From: Enterococcus durans NBRC 100479 = LMG 10746
GTDB lineage: Bacteria; Bacillota; Bacilli; Lactobacillales; Enterococcaceae
Direction of reading: 5' to 3'
Assembly (NCBI RefSeq): GCF_001544215.1
Contig: NZ_BCQB01000006.1
Span: 1 to 64,000 of the forward strand
DNA length: 64,000 nucleotides
Part shown: positions 28,464-37,581 of the stretch, one piece after another
Layout of the letters: every line of letters begins with the position of its first letter
Position numbering within the stretch: position 1 is the stretch's first letter
Made by a program: the position numbers and the translations under genes
Notes under the pieces: model-generated
The model's database searches: none
Told to the model about the DNA's origin: nothing
Seen by the model: the letters and a program-made list of their open reading frames with translations, nothing else

Positions 28464-28486
28464 CTCTTTCTCTCACTTCAAATTTA

Positions 28487-29080
28487 TTACCAAATTTCTT
28501 TGGTTAATTTTGGACCTTCTGTTGTTTTCAAAAGAATTTTTTTCTCTGGATTTCTCAAATATTCTTTTAAGGAAAAACCACCTTGAGTTGTGATCACTTG
28601 GGTATCGAATTGCTCAAAAAAATCAGGGTGTGACTGGATCGCCTTCAATGGCAATCCAGCTGGAGTATCCACATAAAGTAAAAGATCAAAGTCACTTGTT
28701 TCTTTTACTGCCGGTATATCCGTTGTCAGTTCAAAACCTAAACTTCCTCCGACTCCCCACTTTGTTCCTGATAAAATTTCTCTTGCAGCATGAAATTGCT
28801 GATAAACAGGGAATTGGGCAATGTCTGTTTGACGAAATGATTCACGGTCTGTGATTTCCCACGGATGTATTACTTTTTGAACCATTCGAGTAGGTATTTC
28901 TAGTGCAAACCGCTGATTTCTGGCAGTTCCACGCAAGCCGATCGGTAAGGTTTCAGAATAGTCGGTCATTGCTCGGCGGACTGTCGCAAAAACATGATCT
29001 GAAAGAGTTACCCAGTCAGGCAAATCATTATTTTCAATTACTTGTTTATCAAAACAAACAATATCATGTGCGTTGATCAT
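28487..29080 (-). CDS. mdcG: Malonate decarboxylase holo-ACP synthase (phosphoribosyl-dephospho-CoA transferase)
   Basis: A 197-residue MdcG/CitX-like nucleotidyltransferase: it attaches the prosthetic group made by MdcB to the acyl carrier subunit MdcC. The N-terminal INAHDIVCF, LPIGLRGTARNQRFA and the nucleotidyltransferase-like TSDFDLLLYVD (paired Asp) are visible. It starts 3 bases after the mdcD/E stop and is followed by the interrupted acyltransferase gene. Confidence 0.9.
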   Translation of the reverse strand: MINAHDIVCFDKQVIENNDLPDWVTLSDHVFATVRRAMTDYSETLPIGLRGTARNQRFALEIPTRMVQKVIHPWEITDRESFRQTDIAQFPVYQQFHAAREILSGTKWGVGGSLGFELTTDIPAVKETSDFDLLLYVDTPAGLPLKAIQSHPDFFEQFDTQVITTQGGFSLKEYLRNPEKKILLKTTEGPKLTKEIW

Positions 29081-29083
29081 TTT

Positions 29084-30760
29084 TTAAGCATCCCATTCTT
29101 CAGCCATTTTGGCACGTACTTTGTTTGTTTCAACACGTCCCATTTTTTTAGCTGTTTCATTTGTATAACGAGCTGTTAGCATCGTATCATTTTTTTCACG
29201 TACGTCACTGATAGCAGCATTGATTGCTTTGATGACTTCATTGACATTTTTTTCTGAAGCTTTTTGATCAGTGATATCTTCTAGGAAGCAATGGATCGCT
29301 CCTAATTTTGTATAATTGTTGATATCGTAAGCAATAGCAGGAACTTTATCTGCTGCAGCTTCGATTTCTGCAATCGTCCGTTTTGTTACACGAGCAGCAC
29401 TTGCTTTAGACATTGCTTGAACAGTGATTTCTTTACTGTTTAAAGCAATCAAGCGACTTGATTGTAATCCGTGTGCTAAGAATGCACCAGAAATTGCGTT
29501 ACCAGCAATCAAACCGATAACTGGATGACCAGCTTGACGTAATTTTGCATATGCAGCAGCGCTGTTTGCAAGAGCGACATGGATCCCGATCAATTCTTCA
29601 TTATAACCATATGCTTGACTAGGAACATCAATAACGATGACGATTGGACGTTTGATGACTTTATCTTTATCTTCTTCATAAACATGGTTCAAGATTTGTC
29701 CCATGCGGAAGCCTTCAACCAATCCAACTTCACCATTGCGGACACGGTACATTGGATTTTTTGGATCAGGAACGATTGATGTAACAATTGCATCTTCTGC
29801 AAATTTATCTGATTCACCATAGTAAACTGTACCAACAAATGAAGTAGGATTTTTCATATCAGTCAATGCTTCAAACCATTCGTAACCAACACTTGTAGCT
29901 GCTGGTTTGTCGCCTTCTGAAACAGTTGGTAATTCAACTGGTGTTGCTTGATGTTTCGCAATTGCTTCGTTGTATTCAGCGATAGTCATTGGTTTTGAAA
30001 GATCAAGTGAATCCAATAAAGAAAGATAGAATTCTGAGCTTTCACTGCGATGTGTATCTTTACGTTCATTGATTGCAGCTACTACTGCTTCTTTGATCGA
30101 TTCAACACTATCTGTAACCAATTCATCGATGATTTTTGATTCAACACGTTGGCGTGAACCTAAAGTGTTCCAGATCAAATCTTTATCACTTGAATCGAAT
30201 TCACGTACGCCAGCTTCTTGTTCAATAACTTCTGGTCCATTCAAACCAACTCTTGCTTTTTTCGTTGCAATCAAGTAGCTCATTAGTGCAGAAGTGATTG
30301 ACATCCCACCAAATGAACCAACGCGGCCAGGAACAAGTCCAATAACTGGAACATATTCTTTTAATGCAATAATCATATTTCCGATTTCAGAAATAGATAA
30401 TAAACCGTAGTTTGCTTCTTGTAAACGAACACCACCGGTATCTAAAACGATGATTGGAAAGATTTCATTTCCTTTTTTGTTTTCTTCTAAAGCATGTTCC
30501 AATGCAGAAACGATTTTCGCACCAGAAACTTCACCGATACCACCACCTTGGAATTTACCTTCCATTGCAATGACTAATGCTTGTTTTCCAGCAATCGTTC
30601 CTCGGCTTACGACGATTCCGTCATCACTTTCAGGGACGATACCTTGTGCTAATAAACTTGGTGCGATCAATTGATCAAAAGGATCGATCAATTCATGACC
30701 ATTGTCTAACAATGCGTTGACACGGTCTCTAGCATTTAATTCTACAAAACTATTTTTCAT
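29084..30760 (-). CDS. Malonate decarboxylase beta-gamma fusion subunit
   Basis: This 558-residue protein fuses the beta (MdcD, about 1-280) and gamma (MdcE, about 290-558) subunits, both carboxyltransferase/crotonase-fold. Beta: MEGKFQGGGIGEVSGAKIVS, LDTGGVRLQEANYGLL, GRVGSFGGMSITSALMSYLI. Gamma: IVIDVPSQAYGYNEELIGIH, AGNAISGAFLAHGLQSSR. It decarboxylates malonyl-S-ACP. It starts inside the end of mdcC (11-base overlap) after GGAGGAACTGTCTG. Fusion of D and E occurs in other firmicute clusters. Confidence 0.92.
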   Translation of the reverse strand: MKNSFVELNARDRVNALLDNGHELIDPFDQLIAPSLLAQGIVPESDDGIVVSRGTIAGKQALVIAMEGKFQGGGIGEVSGAKIVSALEHALEENKKGNEIFPIIVLDTGGVRLQEANYGLLSISEIGNMIIALKEYVPVIGLVPGRVGSFGGMSITSALMSYLIATKKARVGLNGPEVIEQEAGVREFDSSDKDLIWNTLGSRQRVESKIIDELVTDSVESIKEAVVAAINERKDTHRSESSEFYLSLLDSLDLSKPMTIAEYNEAIAKHQATPVELPTVSEGDKPAATSVGYEWFEALTDMKNPTSFVGTVYYGESDKFAEDAIVTSIVPDPKNPMYRVRNGEVGLVEGFRMGQILNHVYEEDKDKVIKRPIVIVIDVPSQAYGYNEELIGIHVALANSAAAYAKLRQAGHPVIGLIAGNAISGAFLAHGLQSSRLIALNSKEITVQAMSKASAARVTKRTIAEIEAAADKVPAIAYDINNYTKLGAIHCFLEDITDQKASEKNVNEVIKAINAAISDVREKNDTMLTARYTNETAKKMGRVETNKVRAKMAEEWDA

Positions 30761-31049
30761 CAGACAGTTCCTCCATTGCTTGCGTCAATCGTAAATAGAC
30801 AACACCTGGCGTTGCGCCAAAGTCATTGATGACGATATCTGCTGAAATTGGATAACGATCAAAAAATCGAGTTAGGACATTTGCCCAAACTTCACCAAAA
30901 CCGTCACTACCTGTACAGATTTTGATTGTTGATTCTTGTTTTGTTGTTGGGAACATCAAGATTTCTAAGTCTCCTGATCCAACTACACCTACATGGATTT
31001 TTTTATTAATTGGTTGATTCGTTGGGTACGTATAGGATAATTGTTCCAT
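30750..31049 (-). CDS. mdcC: Malonate decarboxylase acyl carrier subunit (delta)
   Basis: This 99-residue acyl carrier protein has the prosthetic-group Ser25 in VGVVGSGDLEIL and the C-terminal INDFGATPGVVYLRLTQA. It carries acetyl and malonyl groups during catalysis. The gene begins about 215 bases after the mdcA stop, the only sizeable gap of the operon, which contains a 15-bp perfect stem-loop (31105-31145). Confidence 0.93.
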   Translation of the reverse strand: MEQLSYTYPTNQPINKKIHVGVVGSGDLEILMFPTTKQESTIKICTGSDGFGEVWANVLTRFFDRYPISADIVINDFGATPGVVYLRLTQAMEELSDEK

Positions 31050-31104
31050 GAATCTCTCCCCTTTTCATCCGTATTTTATTTGATTCTTTCTATTGCTTCT
31101 GTAG

Positions 31105-31145
31105 AAGAAAGTACAAAAATCAAACATTTCTTTTTGTACTTTCTT
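31105..31145. other. Intercistronic stem-loop between mdcA and mdcC
   Basis: AAGAAAGTACAAAAA (31105-31119) is followed after 11 bases by its exact reverse complement (31131-31145). No T-run follows in the transcribed direction, so a role in mRNA processing or stability is more likely than termination. The rest of the 31050-31264 gap shows no gene. Confidence 0.6.
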
Positions 31146-31264
31146 TCGGAAGCGGAATGCGTAGCAATGCTCTTTTATGCATGTACTAGCATATTTTTTT
31201 CAACTATAAGACAAGTCAAAAAGTTGTTGAAACACTGTCATCAAAATAGTACGACTCGTACTTT

Positions 31265-32911
31265 CTATGACCAAGTTCTGAATTTCACTGGAGGTTCATA
31301 CAATCCATCTGACCATTCGATCAAATCATCGACTGTTTGAGCAGCTAACAATGAACGTTTTGCATCACTACGTTTGATTCCTAGATCTTCTGGTAATTTA
31401 ACGATTCCAGCTGCACGTAATTGATCCAATGATTCTTTTGTGCTTGTCATACCTAATGGAGTAACGCCGCCGACAGCTGCAATGGCTGCTTGACGTTCTT
31501 CTTTTGTTTTTGCTTTATAAAGGTAAGCAATACCTTCTTCAGTAACGATATGTGTTGTATCTTCGCTATAGATCATGACTGGTGCATTTGCTAATCCTGC
31601 TTGTTTTTGAACAGCTAAAGCATCTAATTCTTCTACAAAGACAGGTTTTTTATTTGAGCCAAATGTTTCAACCATTTGAACAACCAATTTTTGACCTTTT
31701 CCTAGTGGATCGCTGTTGTCGCGTAATGATTGCCATGCTGGTGTAGAGTGACGACGTCCGCCAGGGTTATGTCCCATGTTTGGCGCACCACCGAAACCAG
31801 ATAAACGACCTTTCGTAACAGTAGATGAATTTCCATCATAGTCTAATTGAAGAGTTGATCCAATGAACATATCGATCGCGTATTGACCAGCTGCTTGAGA
31901 CAACGTACGGTTACTACGCATTGAGCCATCTTTACCAACGAAGAACACATCAGGACGAGCAGCGATATATTTTTCCATCCCTACTTCGCCACCGAAACTG
32001 TGGATACTTTCGACCCAACCAGATTCGATTGCCGGAATAATTGTTGGATGTGGATTCAATACCCAGTTTTTAGCAATTTTTCCTTTTAATCCAAGAGATT
32101 CGCCGTAAGTTGGCAACAATAGTTCAATTGCTGCTGTATTGAAACCAATCCCATGGTTCAATGATTGTACGCCATGTTCAGCATAGATACCTTTGATTGC
32201 CATCATTGCCATCAAGATTTGTAATTCAGTGATGTTTTGAGGATCACGAGTGAATAATGCTTCTAATTGATAAGGTTGATCTGCTTTAACAACAACATCG
32301 ATCCAATCACCAGGAATATCAACGCGTGGTAATTCGTCAACGACTTCATTTACTTGAACGATAACGATTCCGTCTTTAAAAGCCGCAGCTTCAACGATTG
32401 TTGGTGTTTCTTCTGTATTGAAACCTGTATATAGATTACCGTCTTTATCTGCTTTGTCGGCAGCAACTAATACGACATTTGGAATCAAATCAATAAACAA
32501 ACGTCCATAAAGTTCCAAGTACGTATGGATATCTCCTAATTTCATCGTGCCGTCTTCGATCATTTGTGCAACGCGTAGACTTTGTGCGCCTGCATAAGAA
32601 AAATCAATTTTACTTGCGATTCCTTTTTCAAAAACATTCAAATGTTCCGGTCTTGAAATACTAGACATGATCAAGTGAAGGTCATTCACTTTTTCTGCAT
32701 CTACTTTTTCTAAACTTTCTGATAGGAAACTTGCTTGTTTTTGGTTGTCTCCTTCTAAGACAACTTTATCACCAGGTGTGATCAATGATTCTAGTACTTC
32801 AACGATCTTATCAGTTTCAACATATTTACCTTTTAGTAAATGACTGATGCTAGCTAATCGTTGCGCTTTTTTTTCACGCTTTGAAGCCCAATTACGTGTT
32901 GGTTTTTCCAT
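31265..32911 (-). CDS. mdcA: Malonate decarboxylase alpha subunit (acetyl-S-ACP:malonate ACP transferase)
   Basis: This 548-residue CoA-transferase-like subunit swaps acetyl for malonyl on the acyl carrier protein. MEKPTRNWASKREKKAQRLA is the typical N-terminus; SSTVTKGRLSGFGGAPNMGH and GRRHSTPAWQSL are characteristic. I start at ATG 32911, behind GGAG with good spacing; another in-frame ATG lies at 32926, overlapping the mdcH stop. It is the second gene of the operon. Confidence 0.92.
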   Translation of the reverse strand: MEKPTRNWASKREKKAQRLASISHLLKGKYVETDKIVEVLESLITPGDKVVLEGDNQKQASFLSESLEKVDAEKVNDLHLIMSSISRPEHLNVFEKGIASKIDFSYAGAQSLRVAQMIEDGTMKLGDIHTYLELYGRLFIDLIPNVVLVAADKADKDGNLYTGFNTEETPTIVEAAAFKDGIVIVQVNEVVDELPRVDIPGDWIDVVVKADQPYQLEALFTRDPQNITELQILMAMMAIKGIYAEHGVQSLNHGIGFNTAAIELLLPTYGESLGLKGKIAKNWVLNPHPTIIPAIESGWVESIHSFGGEVGMEKYIAARPDVFFVGKDGSMRSNRTLSQAAGQYAIDMFIGSTLQLDYDGNSSTVTKGRLSGFGGAPNMGHNPGGRRHSTPAWQSLRDNSDPLGKGQKLVVQMVETFGSNKKPVFVEELDALAVQKQAGLANAPVMIYSEDTTHIVTEEGIAYLYKAKTKEERQAAIAAVGGVTPLGMTSTKESLDQLRAAGIVKLPEDLGIKRSDAKRSLLAAQTVDDLIEWSDGLYEPPVKFRTWS

Positions 32912-32916
32912 AATAT

Positions 32917-33828
32917 TCATCTCCATTTTTGATATAGAAACGTGGTGTCATCAACGCCATGTTGATCTAAATTAAGAGTTCGTATCCCTTGATCTACACC
33001 AAATCTTGCGTGAATCAACTTTGTTAAAGTATTGCCGGGTGGAAATTCAATCGTCAAATCCATTCCTAGCTCATGTGCAATCCCCATCATTTGGTTCCAT
33101 TGAACAGGAAAAGCCAGGTTTTCAAGTAAATCTTTCCGGATCTCTTCTGCATCTTTCGTTGCTCGGCCATCGATATTTTTCAAATACAAACAGTCGGCAT
33201 CTTTAACAGAAACGGTATCCATGTAAGGCTTGAATTTTTCAACGGTATCATTCATCAATACACAATGGGAAGGAACTGGGACCTTCAATAACTTCGCTGT
33301 TCGCGCTTGCTGTGTTTTCGCTGCGGCCAATGTTTTTTCTAAGCCAGTGATACTGCCAGAAATCGTATGTTGCAATGGGCAATTCTCATTTGAAAGATAA
33401 ACTGGTTCATTGGGATCAAATGTTTCTGCAACGACTTTTTCCGCTTCACTTCTTGTTAGACCGACGATAACGCCCATCGCATAACCGCTTGGGTATGAAG
33501 TTTTCATCAAATTTGCTCGGTGATAAACAAGTTCGGCAGCATTTTCAAAGCTTAATGCTCCGCAAGCTACTGCGGCACTGAATGCTCCAATTGAATGTCC
33601 TGCTACAAGATCTGGCTTGATTCCTCGTTCTTTCATTTCATCAAGGTAATAAGCCGCTTTTGTTAGCAAAGCTAACTGGATAAAAACCGTATCCTGATAA
33701 GATGCTTCTTCATCTACCAGTCGAAATCCAGTCACATTTTCAATACTGTCAATGTATTCAGTTGGCACATCTTTTAACATCCCAAGTGTTTGACTTCCCT
33801 GTCCCGGAAATAAAAATCCTGTACTCAT
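32917..33828 (-). CDS. mdcH: Malonyl transferase of malonate decarboxylase
   Basis: This 303-residue FabD-like acyltransferase primes the carrier protein from malonyl-CoA. GFLFPGQGSQTLGML, nucleophile Ser in LVAGHSIGAFSAAV and KVPVPSHCVLM are clear. I start at ATG 33828, preceded by AGGAGGAACATTC; an upstream in-frame codon at 33870 lacks a site. It leads the mdc operon, in contrast with proteobacterial clusters where mdcA leads; this order is common in firmicutes. Confidence 0.9.
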   Translation of the reverse strand: MSTGFLFPGQGSQTLGMLKDVPTEYIDSIENVTGFRLVDEEASYQDTVFIQLALLTKAAYYLDEMKERGIKPDLVAGHSIGAFSAAVACGALSFENAAELVYHRANLMKTSYPSGYAMGVIVGLTRSEAEKVVAETFDPNEPVYLSNENCPLQHTISGSITGLEKTLAAAKTQQARTAKLLKVPVPSHCVLMNDTVEKFKPYMDTVSVKDADCLYLKNIDGRATKDAEEIRKDLLENLAFPVQWNQMMGIAHELGMDLTIEFPPGNTLTKLIHARFGVDQGIRTLNLDQHGVDDTTFLYQKWR

Positions 33829-33883
33829 GAATGTTCCTCCTTTGGCACTTACTTTTTCCTCTGTTATCATAGTAAAATTCTGC

Positions 33884-33931
33884 TATAATGAAAAATACCA
33901 AAAAAAGAAAAATCCATAACAAAAAGGTATG
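33884..33931 (+). promoter_or_regulatory. mdcR promoter and LysR operator candidate
   Basis: TATAAT at 33884-33889 is a consensus -10 for the plus-strand LysR gene, with a weak CTGTTA -35 17 bases upstream. CATAAC-N5-GTATG at 33915-33931 contains the T-N11-A pattern of LysR binding sites and lies between mdcH and mdcR. Both assignments are by eye. Confidence 0.45.
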
Positions 33932-33946
33932 AATCGGGTGTAGGAC

Positions 33947-34801
33947 ATGAAATTACTTCATTTACAGTATTTTAAAAAGGTTTTTGAAACACAGAATGTC
34001 ACACAAGCAGCAAAAGATTTATTTATTTCCCAACCAGCTTTAAGTAGGGCAATCAAACACCTTGAAAGTGAGTTAGGCGTTCCTTTGTTTTATCACAGCG
34101 GGCGTAATATCGAACCAACGATTTACGCAGAAGAGTTTTACCCTTACGCTGTCAAGACATTAGCCACTTTAGACGAAGGGATCAAATTGATTTCTTCTGT
34201 GAATGAAAAGATCATCACCTCTGTTATTCTCTACTTAGAAGTCGCTTCGGTCTCGATTCCGAATCTAGTAAAAATTTTTCAAGAAAAACATCCTACGATC
34301 CAATTAACGATCATGCAGCATCAGTTACCAGAAGATATCACTGATCCAGTTTTGTATATCACTTCGGAAATAAAACCAGGTATGACAAACGTGCCGATCA
34401 TGGAAGAGCCTGTTTATGTAGCGATCCCTAAAACACATCCATTAGCTAAAAAAGAAACTTTGCAGTTAGATGATATCCGCCGCACACCGATGCTGATGCT
34501 GTCTAAAAATAATGCCTTTCGCCATACATTAGACGTCGCTCTCGAAGCAAAAAATATTGAATTAACGATCAGTTCATCGACTGATGATCCCGCTACCCTT
34601 CGCTCCATTCTTAGACAAGGATTAGCGATTAGTTTCTTTCCCAAAATTTCTTGGTCTTATGATGAGAACGATCCATTTGTTTTGAGAGAGATCGAAGACT
34701 TACCACTCAGTAGAACGATTTACCTTTCCACGACATTCACAAAAGATCATCCTTTGACTAAAATGATTTCGAAAATATTGAAGGAATTCTATTTAAATTA
34801 A
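33947..34801 (+). CDS. mdcR: LysR family regulator of the malonate decarboxylase operon
   Basis: This 284-residue LysR protein has HTH residues about 1-60 (LLHLQYFKKVFETQNVTQAA, FISQPALSRAIKHLESELGV) and an effector domain. It is divergent from mdcH with a 118-base shared region containing a T-N11-A palindrome, matching the known MdcR arrangement. Malonate or malonyl-derived signals are likely effectors; this is inference from family and position. Confidence 0.9.
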   Translation: MKLLHLQYFKKVFETQNVTQAAKDLFISQPALSRAIKHLESELGVPLFYHSGRNIEPTIYAEEFYPYAVKTLATLDEGIKLISSVNEKIITSVILYLEVASVSIPNLVKIFQEKHPTIQLTIMQHQLPEDITDPVLYITSEIKPGMTNVPIMEEPVYVAIPKTHPLAKKETLQLDDIRRTPMLMLSKNNAFRHTLDVALEAKNIELTISSSTDDPATLRSILRQGLAISFFPKISWSYDENDPFVLREIEDLPLSRTIYLSTTFTKDHPLTKMISKILKEFYLN

Positions 34802-34810
34802 TTAAAAAAA

Positions 34811-34850
34811 CGAAGCAGCAAGAAAAAATTCTTTGCTACTTCGCTTTTAT
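34811..34850 (+). terminator. Terminator of mdcR
   Basis: CGAAGCAGCAAGAA and TTCTTTGCTACTTCG form a stem ten bases after the mdcR stop, followed by a CTTTTAT tail; an A-run precedes it. Confidence 0.7.
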
Positions 34851-34885
34851 GGTTTATTTTGTCAATCGTACTCGTAGATTTCCGA

Positions 34886-35323
34886 CTATCGCTCATTGAT
34901 GAAAAAACAGACACCTTTTCTCTGAGTAATCATCTTTCTAGCATGTCTCGCTTTTCTTTTATTTTCTATTTCTTCTAATTCTTGGGACTTGGTTGACCAC
35001 TCCAACTGATAGCAACGAGAAAAATAAAGAGCATTCCACATCCTTGTTATCTCTATAGTAGCTTGAGCTGACAGTAATTCGCGTTCCTGCGCCTGATCCA
35101 CTGCTACTGCCAAACTAGCTACCGCATCAGAAGTACATTCACTTAAACTAGACATCTGATTCCACACGTCATTCTCTTTTTCATCAGCCACTTTGCCTTT
35201 TTTTCGATCATACATGACCCCTCCGATATGGCTGGAACTCTTTTGTCTTTCTTTTATTAGACTGTTTGCTTTTATGTAGTTGAAGGATTGTTGCAAATCT
35301 GGCGTAATAGGTATATTTTTCAT
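34886..35323 (-). CDS. Hypothetical hydrophilic protein
   Basis: I do not recognise this 145-residue protein. It starts MKNIPITPDLQQSFNYIKAN at ATG 35323 after CAGGGGGGAGAAA. It is predicted soluble and mostly helical, with no membrane segment, and is rich in charged residues at the C-terminus (ENKRKARHARKMITQRKG). It stands alone between the convergent mdcR and the divergent Mga-type regulator at 35600, so it has its own promoter, presumably within the AT-rich 35354-35599 gap. Confidence 0.6.
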   Translation of the reverse strand: MKNIPITPDLQQSFNYIKANSLIKERQKSSSHIGGVMYDRKKGKVADEKENDVWNQMSSLSECTSDAVASLAVAVDQAQERELLSAQATIEITRMWNALYFSRCYQLEWSTKSQELEEIENKRKARHARKMITQRKGVCFFINER

Positions 35324-35599
35324 TTTCTCCCCCCTGAACCTAGAATAAATCATTTACCAGAATCCGTGAAAACTATTTTTCCCAAATAATAAAAACTTTA
35401 TTTTTATTAAAATAACAAAAATACTAATCAAAAAAGTAAGCGATGAGATTTTCTTTTTTCTTTATTGTTAAAGGATATCACTAGTTTTTTACTTTCCTTT
35501 CTTTTTTCCTTATACTTAAGAAAAGCTATTTTTTTATAGAGCAAAGAAACAAAACAATAATTAATCCATGTCTTGTTTATAGGCAAAAAGGAGAGCCTT

Positions 35600-37045
35600 A
35601 TGTATTCTTTAATGAAAAAAATTATTACTGAAAAAGACATCCAGCGTCAGGTCACCCTACTCGAACTGCTGTTGAACCACCCAAAAATCACAGTCAATGA
35701 ACTAGCCAATGAAGCAGGCACCACAGAAAGAACTGTATTTTCCGATCTGCAAATGATCCGAACTCAACTTCCAGACGGTTGGGTGATCGATAGTGATCAA
35801 GCTGGTATCCACTTAAACCATCAACCAAATTTATTGGCCAACGATCTATGGGAAATCTTTTTGCGGCAATCCATCAGTGTCCAACTTTTAAAAGAACTAT
35901 TAGTGAATAAACAAGTAAGAATCCCTTCTTTTTTAAATAACAACGGTCTGTCCTATGAAACACTAAAAAGGCATGTGAAAAAATTGAACCTCTCGTTAAG
36001 CCCTTACCATTTGCAGATCAAGTTGACACGTCACACGGCGGAAATCACCGGCAAGGAACAAACCATTCGCCTTTTTTATCATCGATTACTTTTGCCATTC
36101 ACCCATAATGGTTATTTTTTCGAAGATTTCTCTGTACATGAATCACATTATTTCCGTTTTTTAAAGCAGATCGATCAGACTGATTTAGCAGTAGAAACAG
36201 AAGAGATTTTTGGTGTCTGTTGGTTTTTCATTAATACGATTCGTATAAAAGCAAATAGTCGAATGGCAACATATAGCCTCTCACCGACTGATCCGTTGTT
36301 TCTCCTTTATCTCTCTGATCTACAGACATTATACGAAAACGAAGGGGTTTATTTAAAAAATGAAGAAGCCGTTTTTGCCTTTTCTTGTTTTTTAGATAGT
36401 TGGAATTACAATAACAACTATACAACTAAAATTACTGACACTTTATCAAGTTATCCTTTTTCAACAAGTATCCAAGCGTTTGTTCAGGAACTTTCAGATC
36501 ATTTATCTCTGTCTTCTTTACGGGATACAAAATTAAGTCATAATTTGATTTTGATGTTATTGAAATATCATGAATCACCGTTGCTTATGGAACAACTCCA
36601 GTCACAATATCATTATTTCGTGGAAGAATATGAAACTAACTATACCGACTTGTATCCTTACAAAGTACGTTTGCTTGAAAAAATAAAAACACCCGCTCTT
36701 CCAATCAATGATGAAACCTATTTTTTCTATCTATTATCCTTACTAACACAGCAAGCACTCTTAACCGTCAAACCGAATCAGGTAATCATCTATTTTCTCT
36801 TTCAAGGAGAACCCTCATGGAAAGCATTCTTGCAACAGGAACTAAATGCCTCCTTTGGAAAAAGAGTACAAGTAAAACTAATAGAATACAGTCAACTCGC
36901 AGAAATAAAATTCAATAAAAATGATTTATTCGTCTCAAATATCCCAATAGAAGCACCACCAATAGAAGTAATCTACCTCTCAACCATCCCAACAAAAAAC
37001 GAACTAGACCGCCTCTACAAGAAGACAAAAAGAAGTTATGTATAA
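35600..37045 (+). CDS. Mga-type helix-turn-helix regulator
   Basis: This 481-residue protein begins MYSLMKKIITEKDIQRQVTL at ATG 35600 behind GGAGAGCC. Two N-terminal HTH regions (NELANEAGTTERTVFSDLQM; LSYETLKRHVKKLNLSLSPY) precede a long helical PRD-like region and a C-terminal EIIB-like part (NQVIIYFLFQGEP). This is the Mga/AtxA architecture, whose activity often responds to PTS phosphorylation. The target is unknown. Its stop codon abuts a family A repeat cluster at 37047. Confidence 0.82.
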   Translation: MYSLMKKIITEKDIQRQVTLLELLLNHPKITVNELANEAGTTERTVFSDLQMIRTQLPDGWVIDSDQAGIHLNHQPNLLANDLWEIFLRQSISVQLLKELLVNKQVRIPSFLNNNGLSYETLKRHVKKLNLSLSPYHLQIKLTRHTAEITGKEQTIRLFYHRLLLPFTHNGYFFEDFSVHESHYFRFLKQIDQTDLAVETEEIFGVCWFFINTIRIKANSRMATYSLSPTDPLFLLYLSDLQTLYENEGVYLKNEEAVFAFSCFLDSWNYNNNYTTKITDTLSSYPFSTSIQAFVQELSDHLSLSSLRDTKLSHNLILMLLKYHESPLLMEQLQSQYHYFVEEYETNYTDLYPYKVRLLEKIKTPALPINDETYFFYLLSLLTQQALLTVKPNQVIIYFLFQGEPSWKAFLQQELNASFGKRVQVKLIEYSQLAEIKFNKNDLFVSNIPIEAPPIEVIYLSTIPTKNELDRLYKKTKRSYV

Positions 37046-37046
37046 A

Positions 37047-37545
37047 GGTTGTGAAAAGACTGTTCAGCTCCGCTGACAATAAGAATGGTTTTTTTGAAAC
37101 AGCTCTCCATGTTTTGAAAAATCCAGACTTATTTCAAGGAGTTGGTCTTTGAACACCGTGTATAAAGGTTGTGAAAAGGCTGGTCTGCATCAAGCAATAA
37201 GAATGAACAGAGAAAAACAGCTTCTCATGTTTTTCATCTGTTTAGGCTTATTGTTGAAGATGCAAGCCTTTGAACACCGTGAATAAGGTTGTGAAAGAAG
37301 CGCCCAGCTCCGAGCAAATAAGAACTAGATTTTTAAAATAGCTTCCCATATTTTGAAAATCTAGGCCTTATTGCTGAGGAGTTGCTTCTTGAACACCGTA
37401 AATAAGGTTGTGAAAAGAGCGTTTTGTCCTGAGCAATAAGGAGGAAAAGACCGTTCAGCTCCGCTGACAATAAGAATGGATTTTTCGAAACAGCTCTCCA
37501 TGTTTTGAAAAATCCATTCTTATTTCAAGGAGTTGGTCTTTGATA
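37047..37545. repeat. Family A hairpin repeats, cluster 3 (four to five tandem units)
   Basis: Units start with GGTTGTGAAA at 37047, about 37167, about 37287 and about 37405; a further headless unit begins near 37447. Units 1 and 5 are of one subtype (ACTGTTCAGCTCCGCTGACAA-like), unit 2 matches the second unit of cluster 1 and unit 3 matches the first. In the last unit GAATGGATTTTTC (37474-37486) pairs perfectly with GAAAAATCCATTC (37507-37519). The cluster fills the gap between the Mga regulator and the P-type ATPase. Confidence 0.87.
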
Positions 37546-37581
37546 AGTTAGACGTTCCACAAAATCTTTTCCATGGATAAT

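Noticed and set aside
37047-37545. CRISPR-like array in the tandem repeats
   Set aside because: Units are about 120 bases with internal hairpins and similar content throughout; there are no short direct repeats with unique spacers.
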